Shown piece after piece: positions 17,189 through 24,747 of a DNA stretch of 64,000 bases (position 1 is the stretch's first letter; each line of letters opens with the position of its first letter). Location of the stretch: the NCBI RefSeq assembly GCF_900107395.1, contig NZ_FNPW01000014.1, positions 141,670 to 205,669 of the forward strand, in the 5' to 3' direction. The notes below the pieces were generated by a model, which was not told the DNA's origin, ran no database searches, and saw only the letters and a list, made by a program, of their open reading frames with translations. This DNA is from Pseudomonas sp. NFIX28. Its GTDB lineage: Bacteria > Pseudomonadota > Gammaproteobacteria > Pseudomonadales > Pseudomonadaceae. A program made the position numbers and the translations under genes.

Positions 17189-17392
17189 TTAGTGGGCACG
17201 GGGCGGCAGGTCGTCGGAAAACAGATCGTCCTCGGCATCCGGGCTGACGGGAATCTTGTGTTCTTCGGCAGCCCAGGCGCCTAGGTCGATCAGTTTGCAG
17301 CGGTCCGAGCAGAAGGGACGGTTGACGTTGCTCGCGGTCCATTCCACGGGCGCACCGCAGGTTGGACATTCCACGGTCAGGGGTTGGCTCAT
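17189..17392 (-). CDS. DNA gyrase inhibitor YacG
   Basis: This 67-residue zinc protein has the CPTC...CSDRC pattern (Cys9, Cys12, Cys28, Cys32) and an acidic C-terminal tail, the full family length. YacG binds GyrB and inhibits gyrase DNA binding. It overlaps the coaE stop by ATGA, and the pilD-coaE-yacG order is conserved in gammaproteobacteria. Confidence 0.95.
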   Translation of the reverse strand: MSQPLTVECPTCGAPVEWTASNVNRPFCSDRCKLIDLGAWAAEEHKIPVSPDAEDDLFSDDLPPRAH

Positions 17393-18012
17393 GACTGGCC
17401 TCCACGCAAGGTAAGGTAAAAGTGATGCAGGCGCTCGACCTCGCTGTGCAGCCAGGCGAGGTCGCGGTCGTTGACCAGCACATCGTCGGCATGCCGCAGG
17501 CGCTCTTCGCGGGTCGCCTGGGCCTTGAGAATCGCCTGGACCTGCTGTTCGCTGATGCCGTCGCGCTGCAGGGTCCGCTCGATCTGCAGTTGCTGCGGCA
17601 CATCGATCACCAGGATCCGCTGGGTCATTGCGTATTGCCCGGACTCGATCAGCAGCGGTGACACCAGGATCGCGTAGGGCGATTCGGCGCGGGCCAGGTG
17701 CGCGGCGATTTCCTCGGCAATCAACGGATGCAGCAAGGCTTCCAGCCAGAGGCGTTGTTGCGGCACCTCGAAGATCAGCTTGCGCAGCGCGGCGCGGTCC
17801 AGCTGGCCATCGGCCTGCAGCACGCTGTCGCCGAAATGCTCGGCAATGCGGGCCAGCGCCGGGCGGCCAGGCTCTACCACCCAGCGGGCGGCGTGATCGG
17901 CATCCACCACATGGACGCCCAGGTCGATGAAGTGCTGGGCCGCGGCACTTTTACCACTGCCGATACCGCCGGTAAGGCCGAGGATCCAGGGTTTGAAAAC
18001 AGGCTTGGTCAT
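17389..18012 (-). CDS. Dephospho-CoA kinase CoaE
   Basis: The 207-residue enzyme carries the P-loop GLTGGIGSGKS at residues 12-22, the VVDADHAAR motif and the LLIESG lid region. It catalyses the last step of coenzyme A synthesis, phosphorylating the ribose 3'-OH of dephospho-CoA. The ATG at 18012 overlaps the pilD stop by ATGA, so this is preferred to the long upstream extension. Pantothenate synthesis genes are also in this window, at 32-34 kb. Confidence 0.95.
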   Translation of the reverse strand: MTKPVFKPWILGLTGGIGSGKSAAAQHFIDLGVHVVDADHAARWVVEPGRPALARIAEHFGDSVLQADGQLDRAALRKLIFEVPQQRLWLEALLHPLIAEEIAAHLARAESPYAILVSPLLIESGQYAMTQRILVIDVPQQLQIERTLQRDGISEQQVQAILKAQATREERLRHADDVLVNDRDLAWLHSEVERLHHFYLTLRGGQS

Positions 18013-18881
18013 CTGAAACCGACAAACTGCAAATAGGAGCCGGTTATTTGACCACCCCAGAGCATGGCAATCCAGCCGGCAATGGCCAGAAAGGGACCGA
18101 AAGGGATAGGCGTGGACATTTGCGCACGGTTGCGGCGCAGCATGGCGATCCCGGCCAGGGCTCCCACCAGCGAGGCCAGCAGCAGGGTCAGCGGCAGGAT
18201 CTGCCAGCCGCCCCAGGCGCCCAGCAGGGCCAGCAGCTTGAAATCGCCATGGCCGATGCCTTCCTTGCCGGTCAGCAGCTTGAACAGCCAATACACCGAC
18301 CACAGGCATAGGTAACCGGCCACGGCGCCCCACAGCGCATCGTGGAGGCTGACGAACAGGCCGAAGCCATTGACGATCAGGCCCAGCCACAACAGGGGCA
18401 ATACCAGCACGTCGGGCAGCAGCTGGTGGTCGGCATCGATCAGGCTCATCGCCAACAGGCCCCAGCTCAGGACCAGCAGCAACCCGGCCTGCCAGCCAAA
18501 GCCGACATGCCAGGCGACGAATGCCGAGGCCAGGCCGCAGGCCAGCTCCACCAATGGATAACGCCAGCCAATGGCAACCTTGCAGGCGGAGCAGCGCCCG
18601 CGCAGCAGCAGGAAGCTGAGCAGCGGGATGTTTTCCCACGCTCGGATCGGGTGCGCGCAGTGAGGGCATTGGGAATGCGGAAGCAGCAGGTTGTAGGTCG
18701 GCCCGGCAGGTTCGAGGGGCAGCCCCAGGATGTCACGGGCCTGGGCCTGCCAGTCGCGCTCGAGGATCTTTGGCAGGCGCCAGATCAACACGTTGAGGAA
18801 GCTGCCGACAATCAGCCCCAGGATCAGCGCCGATGACACGAAGACCAGCGGGTAGCTGGCCAGGACTTCACTCAATGACAT
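18009..18881 (-). CDS. Prepilin leader peptidase/N-methyltransferase PilD
   Basis: The 290-residue inner-membrane aspartyl protease has an N-terminal cytoplasmic domain with the two CxxC pairs (CPHC, CSAC) required for methylation, then the catalytic aspartates in SLIDADHQLLPD and GHGDFKLLALLGAW. It cleaves and N-methylates type IV pilins and type II secretion pseudopilins, so it is needed even if pilus assembly is lost. It lies 2 bp after pilC in the pilC-pilD-coaE-yacG run. Confidence 0.95.
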   Translation of the reverse strand: MSLSEVLASYPLVFVSSALILGLIVGSFLNVLIWRLPKILERDWQAQARDILGLPLEPAGPTYNLLLPHSQCPHCAHPIRAWENIPLLSFLLLRGRCSACKVAIGWRYPLVELACGLASAFVAWHVGFGWQAGLLLVLSWGLLAMSLIDADHQLLPDVLVLPLLWLGLIVNGFGLFVSLHDALWGAVAGYLCLWSVYWLFKLLTGKEGIGHGDFKLLALLGAWGGWQILPLTLLLASLVGALAGIAMLRRNRAQMSTPIPFGPFLAIAGWIAMLWGGQITGSYLQFVGFR

Positions 18882-18883
18882 GT

Positions 18884-20101
18884 TCAGATCGCTGTACCGA
18901 GTTGGAAGATGGGCAGGTACATGGCAACCACCAGACCGCCGACGAGGGTGCCCAAAACTACCATGATCACAGGCTCCATGAGACTGCTGAGGGTGTCGAC
19001 CAGGGTATCGACTTCCTCTTCATAGTGGATCGCGACCTTTTCCAGCATGCCGTCCAGGGACCCGGATTCCTCGCCGATGGCGGTCATCTGGATGGCCATG
19101 CCGGGAAAGATGCCGGAGGCGCGCATGGAAAAATGCAATTGCATGCCGGTCGCCACATCCTGCCGGATGCGGTTCACCGCGTTCTTGAACACTTGGTTGC
19201 CAGTGGCCCCGGCCACCGAGCCCAGGGCCTCCACCAGCGGTACCCCGGCGGCGAAAGTGGTCGACAAGGTCCGGGCGTAGCGGGCCACCGCCGACTTGTA
19301 TATCAACGGCGCTACCAGGGGCAGCTTCAGCAGCCCGACGTCGAGCCACTGGCGAAAACGCGGTGAGCGGCGGTGGGCATGGCGCAGGCCGAACCCGCCG
19401 AGCAACAGGCCGCCCGCCAGCAGCCACCACCAGCGCTGCACGAATTCCGAGAGGCTGATGACCAGCTGGGTAAACACCGGCAGCTGTGCGCCGAAGCCCT
19501 GGAACATCGACTGGAATTGCGGCACTACCTTGACCAGCAGGATGGTCGTCACCACCAGCGCCACGCAGATCACCGCCAGGGGATAGGTCATGGCCTTGCG
19601 GATTCGCGCCTTGAGGCTTTCGCTTTTTTCCTTGTAGGTCGCCACTCGCTCCAACAGGGTTTCCAGGGCGCCGGCCTGTTCTCCGGCATCCACCAGGCTG
19701 CAATACAGCTCATCGAAATACTCGGGCCTCTTGCGCAACGCGGCGGTGAAGCTGCTGCCGGCGGCGATGTCCTGTTTCAGCTCGCCCAGCAGTTTGCGCA
19801 TGTTCGGGTTATCGAAGCCTTCGGCGATGATGTCGAACGATTGCAAAAGCGGCACGCCGGCCTTGATCAAGGTCGCCAGCTGCCGGGTGAACAGGCTGAT
19901 ATCGCGTGCCCTGACGGCAGGCGCGCGCTGGAACAGCGAGCGGGATTTCTTCCTGACCCGGGCCGGGTTGATGCCTTGCTTGCGCAACTGGGCCCTGATC
20001 AGCGAGGGGGTATGGCCGCTCAATTCGCCGCGCAGTTTGCTGCCTTGCCTGTCGGTGCCTTCCCACAGGTAAACGCTGACTTTTGCTGCTTTGACCGCCA
20101 T
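18884..20101 (-). CDS. Type IV pilus inner-membrane platform protein PilC
   Basis: The 405-residue GspF/PilC-family protein has two repeated T2SSF domains (about residues 70-190 and 270-395) and three membrane segments. The phrase FTRQLATLIKAGVPLLQSFDI is the family hallmark. It connects the assembly ATPase with pilin polymerisation. PilA lies upstream on the other strand, but pilB, usually between them, is missing. Confidence 0.94.
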   Translation of the reverse strand: MAVKAAKVSVYLWEGTDRQGSKLRGELSGHTPSLIRAQLRKQGINPARVRKKSRSLFQRAPAVRARDISLFTRQLATLIKAGVPLLQSFDIIAEGFDNPNMRKLLGELKQDIAAGSSFTAALRKRPEYFDELYCSLVDAGEQAGALETLLERVATYKEKSESLKARIRKAMTYPLAVICVALVVTTILLVKVVPQFQSMFQGFGAQLPVFTQLVISLSEFVQRWWWLLAGGLLLGGFGLRHAHRRSPRFRQWLDVGLLKLPLVAPLIYKSAVARYARTLSTTFAAGVPLVEALGSVAGATGNQVFKNAVNRIRQDVATGMQLHFSMRASGIFPGMAIQMTAIGEESGSLDGMLEKVAIHYEEEVDTLVDTLSSLMEPVIMVVLGTLVGGLVVAMYLPIFQLGTAI

Positions 20102-20296
20102 GGTGTGGAGTTCCAGGTAGTGATGGATGTCCTCAGGGCCGGCAATGCCCTGTGCGATAGCCCGCCGGCCAGTGGCGCGGCGTGCGGCTCATAGAGTTTC
20201 AACGGCCCGATACGTTCCTTGGGCAGGGCAGATGGCGTGGCAATGGATGATCGAGTGACAGCGTAGCCCGCGATGGCGGCGGCCGAGGGCACTTGG

Positions 20297-20313
20297 CTGA
20301 CAAAAAGTGTCAG
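20297..20313 (+). promoter_or_regulatory. Dyad possibly bound by PilR upstream of pilA
   Basis: CTGACA and TGTCAG are perfect 6-bp arms with a 5-nt spacer, 74 bp upstream of the -24 element of the pilA promoter. The arms contain TGTC units like those recalled for PilR sites at P. aeruginosa pilA. The position suits an enhancer-binding activator of sigma-54. Confidence 0.4.
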
Positions 20314-20386
20314 ATAGTGCGACTTCTGGCGCTCACCGCTGCGGGTCTGGGCCGCTCAAGCCCCCTTAACCCGGGGGGACAGGCGC

Positions 20387-20402
20387 TGGCACAGGCTGTG
20401 CT
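20387..20402 (+). promoter_or_regulatory. Sigma-54 (RpoN) promoter of pilA
   Basis: TGGCACAGGCTGTGCT has the -24 TGGCAC and -12 TGC elements in exact sigma-54 register. Transcription would begin near 20413, leaving a leader of about 44 nt. PilA of P. aeruginosa is RpoN- and PilRS-dependent, so this fits. Confidence 0.75.
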
Positions 20403-20456
20403 ATGGCTGGTTGGTGAGTGTCCAGACCCTCGGATATCCCTGCTTGGAGCAGATAG

Positions 20457-20873
20457 ATGAAGTATCAGAAAGGTTTCACCTTGATCGAGCTGCTGGTCGT
20501 CGTGGCGATCATCGGCATCCTCGCCACCTTCGCCATGCCGCTGTATTCCAAATACCAGGCGCGGGCCAAGGTCACCGCGGCGCTGGCCGAAGCCTCGGCA
20601 CTGAAGGTCAACTTCGAGGACGTGCTGAACCAGGGCAGCGACCCGACCCTGGAACTGGTGGGTGGCAAGGCGACGACGTCGAACTGCACCATGAGCGCCG
20701 CGGGCTCCGCCTCCACTGGAGCGGGAAGCATTGCCTGCACCATCCTCAATGCACCGGCGCCGGTGCTGAACAAGACCGTTACCCTGACCCGCACCACAGC
20801 CGACGGCTGGGTCTGCAGCACCACCGTGCCGGCGGATTATTCGCCCAAGGGCTGCACGGCCAGCGGTAGCTGA
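20457..20873 (+). CDS. Type IV major pilin PilA
   Basis: The 138-residue prepilin has a six-residue leader MKYQKG followed by FTLIELLVVVAIIGILATFA, with the invariant Glu at mature position 5 and the long hydrophobic helix. Four cysteines in the globular domain suggest two disulfides, including the C-terminal D-loop (WVC...KGC). GGAG lies 7 bases from the ATG. PilD, encoded nearby, would process it. Without a local pilB, assembly would depend on an ATPase encoded elsewhere, or the pilin may be poorly assembled. Confidence 0.93.
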   Translation: MKYQKGFTLIELLVVVAIIGILATFAMPLYSKYQARAKVTAALAEASALKVNFEDVLNQGSDPTLELVGGKATTSNCTMSAAGSASTGAGSIACTILNAPAPVLNKTVTLTRTTADGWVCSTTVPADYSPKGCTASGS

Positions 20874-20892
20874 GTCCGGTATCCGCGTGCCT

Positions 20893-20927
20893 GGCGCGTG
20901 AAATCTCACGCGCCGCCGTGCTTTTTT
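20893..20927 (+). terminator. Intrinsic terminator of pilA
   Basis: A perfect 9-bp stem (20893-20901 with 20906-20914, loop AATC) is followed seven bases later by TTTTTT. It lies 20 bp past the pilA stop. Confidence 0.65.
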
Positions 20928-20955
20928 GGAAAGTTTTGGAAATTCAGGAAGTTAG

Positions 20956-21020
20956 CTTCCCCGGAAAATGCAACTTGCATGCAGATTATTCAACGGTCGT
21001 GCAATTTGCATGATCCGGAA
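20956..21020. repeat. Nested palindrome pair upstream of the BON-domain gene
   Basis: Two near-identical 11-bp palindromes, TGCAACTTGCA (20969-20979) and TGCAATTTGCA (21000-21010), lie 31 bp apart centre to centre, about three helical turns. They are embedded in a larger inverted repeat whose ends are CTTCC...GGA and TCCGGAAG. The whole 65 bp is an imperfect dyad centred near 20989. It could be a two-dimer operator or a long RNA hairpin. I do not recognise the cognate regulator. Confidence 0.6.
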
Positions 21021-21072
21021 GTTGATTGTGTATTTATAACTTATTGATATTTAAGGGTTTTGTTACTTTTCT

Positions 21073-21099
21073 GAACTTGGCATAACGCCTGCAATCTAC
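21073..21099 (+). promoter_or_regulatory. AlgU/RpoE-type promoter of the BON-domain gene
   Basis: GAACTT and TCTAC are separated by 16 bases, close to the AlgU consensus GAACTT-N16/17-TCTGA. Transcription would begin about 55 bp before the ATG. An envelope-stress sigma factor fits a periplasmic BON protein. Confidence 0.65.
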
Positions 21100-21159
21100 T
21101 TTAGTAACCCTGCTGCCAGGACTTGGAGCAGGTTTTCCAGAAGAACAGGAGTTACTCGT

Positions 21160-21522
21160 ATGAAGAAGTTCGCTATCGCTGCTGCAACTGCAACTGCTAC
21201 CGCTCTGACCCTGACCATGGCTAACGTTGCATTTGCCCAGTCCACTCAAGCTACTCAGGCGCCAATGGTGCTCGCGGCGGGTGAAGTGACCAAGGCCAAG
21301 GAAGCCACTTCCGATACCTGGATCACCACCAAAGTCAAAGCGGATCTCGTCACTGAAAAAGGCATTCCCGGTACCGACATCAAGGTCGAAACCAACAAGG
21401 GTGTGGTTTCCCTTTCCTCCACCACAGCGTTGACCGATGCGCAGAAAGAAACTGCAATCAACATCGCCAAGAACATCAAAGGTGTGAAAGCGGTATCGGC
21501 TGATGGCCTGAAAACCGACTAA
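21160..21522 (+). CDS. Periplasmic BON-domain protein (OsmY-like)
   Basis: The 120-residue protein has a Sec signal peptide (MKKFAIAAATATATALTLTM...AFAQ, cleavage after about residue 26) and one BON domain at about residues 48-116 (DTWITTKVKADLVTEKGI, VSLSSTT). BON proteins bind lipids or envelope surfaces and are often induced by osmotic or envelope stress, in line with the AlgU-type promoter upstream. ACAGGAG precedes the ATG. It is a single-gene unit with terminators on its 3' side. Codon use is rich in common codons such as GCT, CTG and ACC, suggesting high expression. Confidence 0.85.
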   Translation: MKKFAIAAATATATALTLTMANVAFAQSTQATQAPMVLAAGEVTKAKEATSDTWITTKVKADLVTEKGIPGTDIKVETNKGVVSLSSTTALTDAQKETAINIAKNIKGVKAVSADGLKTD

Positions 21523-21555
21523 ACCTCAAGCCTCTGGCCTGGACAGGGAAAAGAC

Positions 21556-21578
21556 GCGGTGGATGAGCCATCCACCGC
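21556..21578 (+). terminator. GC-rich hairpin after the BON gene
   Basis: GCGGTGGAT pairs with ATCCACCGC (9 bp, loop GAGCC). A short pyrimidine stretch TTCCTT follows. This is a weak terminator candidate ahead of the stronger one downstream. Confidence 0.4.
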
Positions 21579-21625
21579 TTCCTTGAAGGTTCATGCGATC
21601 GGCCACAGGGAGGTGGCTCCTCTGC

Positions 21626-21671
21626 AAACGAAACAGGCCCCGGCACCATGTGTCGGGGCCTGTTTCGTTTT
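21626..21671. terminator. Bidirectional terminator between BON and DUF748 genes
   Basis: A perfect 17-bp stem (21626-21642 with 21654-21670) has A-rich and T-rich ends, so T-tracts occur in both directions. It sits between the convergent BON (plus) and DUF748 (minus) genes. Confidence 0.8.
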
Positions 21672-21715
21672 AGGCCGGGCGCAGCGGCTGCGCCGAGCGG
21701 CGCAGCCGCCGACGC

Positions 21716-24646
21716 TTATTCAGCGTCCAGGTGCATCGGGGTAATGACTCGACCATCGCTTTCGGCCTGGCCGAGGTTGGCATCGATGAAGTACACCCGG
21801 TCATCCGCCAGTTGGCCCTTGTCCACCAAGAAGTCCTTGATGCTGCTGGCCCGTTCCTGGCCCAGCTGGCGCAACAGCACATCGCTGCCGCTCCAGAACT
21901 TGATCACGCCTTCACGCATTTTTGCGGTGCGCTCTTCCTTGCCCAGGTCCTTCCATTCGGCCGGTGGCTGGGTCTTGAGGCGCGTGCGATAGATGCCTTC
22001 CAGCAGCGGGGCTTTCTCTTTCTCCGGTACTTCCAGCAGCGATGCCTGGGCAGGCACCTTGTCGCCGCGACGCTGGAGCATCTTGTAGTAGTTGTATTGG
22101 TATTCCCGCTCCAGGCGCTGCTCGGCGATCAACGGGCCATCGCTGCTCTGCGCGGCGGTACCTTCGATCTCCAGGCGCAGGGCCGGACGTTCCTTGAGCG
22201 CATTGGACAGCTTGACCAGCGCCGCTTCCGATTCCGGGTTCAGGTCACTGGAGCCTGGCGCGAACGAGACACTGCCCAGGTCTTCCGAACCGCCGCCGGC
22301 GACCAGCCCGCCAATCAGTTTGAACGGGGCCGCGGCGGCCTTGACGATCAGGTTGCGCAGGGTCTGCCAGACAATCGGCATGACGCTGAACTGCGGATTG
22401 TTGAGGTCGCCGGTCACCGGCAGTTCGATGGAGATCTTGCCGTCGACGTCCTTGAGCAGGGCCACGGCCAGCTTCAACGGCAAGCTCACGGCGTCGGGGC
22501 TTTCGACTTTTTCCCCCAGTTCCAGCTGTTCGACCACCACTTTGTTTTCGGCCTTGAGCTGGCCGTTGGTGATCACATAGTGCAGGTCAAGGTTGAGCCG
22601 GCCCTTGCGGATACGGTAACCGGCGAACTTGCCGGAATAGGGGGTGAGGGTGGTCAGTTCGACGCGTTTGAAACTGGTGGCGATATCCAGCGCGGCCATT
22701 GGGTCGAACGGGTTCACGCTGCCCTTGATGGTCACCGGCGCATAGCGATCGACCTTGCCCTTGATGTCGACGCTGGCCGGTTTTGCCTGGCGGCTGTCGA
22801 TGGTGCCGACCTGGCCGTTGAGCTGCTGCACGGCCGTGGCGAAGTTGGGGGTCAGGCTGAAATCGGCGAAGTTGGCCGAACCGTCGTTGATGGCGATCTG
22901 GCCGATATGGATGCCGAGGGGTTTTTCCTTGGCGGCCGGCTTGGCCGCGCTTTTCGGCGCGCTGTCGGCCGGTTGCGGGATCAGCAGGTCGTCGATGTTG
23001 GTGGTGCGGTCGTCGTTGATCATGAAGCGCGCATAGGGTTGCAGCAGGTTGACCTTGTTGATGGTCAGGCTGTCACCGTGCTGATAGTTCAAGCCTTCGA
23101 GCACCAGTTGCTGCCACTTTACGAAGTCGCGGGTTTTCAGGGTATCCAGGGTATGCAGCTGGTCTACCTGGGCGCGGCCGGTCACGCTGAATGTCAGCGG
23201 ATCGATGTTTTTCAGGTCCACCGCCAGGTCGCTGCCGAGCATGCCGCTGCGCAGCTCCAGGCGAATGAACGGGCTGATGTAGGACTGGGCGACCCGCAGG
23301 TCGATGTCCTTGGTTTGCACCGCCAGCTTGGCGGTCACCGGTTGCAGGTTGACCACGCCGCTGGCAAGGAGCTTGCCTTGCTTGCCCAGCCCGGTGTCGA
23401 GCTTGAGGTTGAAAGGCGACTGGTTGAGGCTGTCGAAATTCTGCACGTCGACGTTCAGCGGGCCGACTTCCAGGGCCACGGCCGGCTTGGCCTGGCGGTC
23501 CGCCAGGTGCACCTGGTAATTGCGCAGTTGCACATCCTTGAGCAGCACCTGCCAGGGCTTGCTTGGCGCCGGGTCCGCTGGCTGCGGGTTATCGGCGGTG
23601 GCGGGCGCCGGTTTGGCGGCGGGCTTGGCCGGCTGGCTGGCGAAGAGTTTCTGCCAGTCCAGCTGGCCATCGGCTTCCAGGGCGGCCCAGGTTTCCAGTT
23701 TCTGGCTGCGGATCTTGCCGACCACCACTTGCTGCTTGGCCAGGTCGACCGTGGTTTCGCTGACGTCCAGGCGCTCCAGGCGGGCCAGCGGCCGACCGTC
23801 GGGGGCCTTGATGGCGAAAGGGGCGATGCTGAGCGAGGTATCGCTGAGCAGCAGTTCGGTTTCCTTGGCCAGGTTCAACTTGTAGCGGGTGTTGAGGTCC
23901 AGCACGCCGTCCTCGAGGACCAGAGGCACGGCGTCGCGCACATAAGGCCACCAGGCTTTCATCTTGCCGCCGGTGACTTTCAGGGTGCCTTCGGAGGCGA
24001 TCGGCGTCAGGCTGAAGTTGCCGCTCCAGTCGATCTGGCCTCCCGCAGGACCCACGGCGACCAGGGTCATGTCGGTGCTGGTGTCGGGCAGGGTGCTGAG
24101 ATTCTTCAGCTCCAGATCGAGTTTGTCGTAGAGGAATTCGATGGGTTCGCTGGGGCGCAGGTCTTCGAAATGCACCTGGCCGTCCGCCAGTTTGATGCGC
24201 TCGATACGCAGCGGAAACGGCTTGGCCTCGGGATCGGCCGGAGTGGGTTCGCTGGCTGGCAGGTTGAACAGGCCCAACAGGTTGAGCTTGCCGTCCTTGG
24301 CGAACAGGATTTCGCTCTTGGGTTTGTCCAGTTCGACGTCGGCCAGGTGCAGCGCGCGGGTCCAGAGGCTGTCCAACTGCAGGTTGGCGTAAAGACGCTC
24401 GAAGGCCACCTGCTCCTTGCCCGGCTCACCGATGTTCAGGCCCCAGAGCGTCAATTCGAGACTGAACGGGTTGAGTTCGATGCGTTGGATCTTTGCCGGT
24501 ACCGTCGCGTAGTTGGCCAATTGCTGATTGGCCACTCGCAGGGCGATGCCCGGCAAAATCAGAAAACCCAACAGGCTGTACAAGGCGAGAGCGGTCAACA
24601 GGGCGCCGATAGCGCGGATCAATCCTTTGGACATGCGAGGCTTCAT
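21716..24646 (-). CDS. DUF748/AsmA-like inner-membrane-anchored periplasmic protein
   Basis: This 976-residue protein has one N-terminal membrane anchor (about residues 9-34) and a long periplasmic region of repeated beta-rich segments with FEDLRPSEP-, NFADFSLTPNF- and DLHYVITNGQLKAENKVVVE-like motifs typical of DUF748 in the AsmA/TAM-type superfamily. The C-terminus contains VSFAPGSSDLNPESEAAL, resembling an OmpA-like segment. AsmA-like proteins form hydrophobic grooves that carry phospholipids between the membranes, so a role in envelope lipid homeostasis is inferred. Two proline/alanine-rich linkers occur near residues 340-365 and 565-580. Starts at 24646 and 24634 are both possible. Confidence 0.82.
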   Translation of the reverse strand: MKPRMSKGLIRAIGALLTALALYSLLGFLILPGIALRVANQQLANYATVPAKIQRIELNPFSLELTLWGLNIGEPGKEQVAFERLYANLQLDSLWTRALHLADVELDKPKSEILFAKDGKLNLLGLFNLPASEPTPADPEAKPFPLRIERIKLADGQVHFEDLRPSEPIEFLYDKLDLELKNLSTLPDTSTDMTLVAVGPAGGQIDWSGNFSLTPIASEGTLKVTGGKMKAWWPYVRDAVPLVLEDGVLDLNTRYKLNLAKETELLLSDTSLSIAPFAIKAPDGRPLARLERLDVSETTVDLAKQQVVVGKIRSQKLETWAALEADGQLDWQKLFASQPAKPAAKPAPATADNPQPADPAPSKPWQVLLKDVQLRNYQVHLADRQAKPAVALEVGPLNVDVQNFDSLNQSPFNLKLDTGLGKQGKLLASGVVNLQPVTAKLAVQTKDIDLRVAQSYISPFIRLELRSGMLGSDLAVDLKNIDPLTFSVTGRAQVDQLHTLDTLKTRDFVKWQQLVLEGLNYQHGDSLTINKVNLLQPYARFMINDDRTTNIDDLLIPQPADSAPKSAAKPAAKEKPLGIHIGQIAINDGSANFADFSLTPNFATAVQQLNGQVGTIDSRQAKPASVDIKGKVDRYAPVTIKGSVNPFDPMAALDIATSFKRVELTTLTPYSGKFAGYRIRKGRLNLDLHYVITNGQLKAENKVVVEQLELGEKVESPDAVSLPLKLAVALLKDVDGKISIELPVTGDLNNPQFSVMPIVWQTLRNLIVKAAAAPFKLIGGLVAGGGSEDLGSVSFAPGSSDLNPESEAALVKLSNALKERPALRLEIEGTAAQSSDGPLIAEQRLEREYQYNYYKMLQRRGDKVPAQASLLEVPEKEKAPLLEGIYRTRLKTQPPAEWKDLGKEERTAKMREGVIKFWSGSDVLLRQLGQERASSIKDFLVDKGQLADDRVYFIDANLGQAESDGRVITPMHLDAE

Positions 24647-24747
24647 CTATCTGAATCGGAAGTGCGTTGGAGTATGGCACGCGTTTCCGGTTCCGAAACA
24701 ACCCCACGACTGTCGCAAACAGGATTGTTCAGATTCCCGCCAGGGAG

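Larger units (their letters stand above)
20102..20456. other. pilC-pilA intergenic region lacking pilB
   Basis: This 355-bp spacer lies between the divergent pilC and pilA genes, where P. aeruginosa has pilB. No PilB-like Walker motifs or readable remnant are visible on either strand. It holds the sigma-54 promoter of pilA, a 17-bp dyad, and a CCCCC/GGGGG hairpin at 20361-20378. The source of pilC transcription is unclear. Confidence 0.6.

Noticed and set aside
20020..20292. Possible pilB remnant: 90-codon frame upstream of pilC
   Set aside because: No Walker, Asp-box or His-box motifs and no similarity to a PilB C-terminus can be seen.
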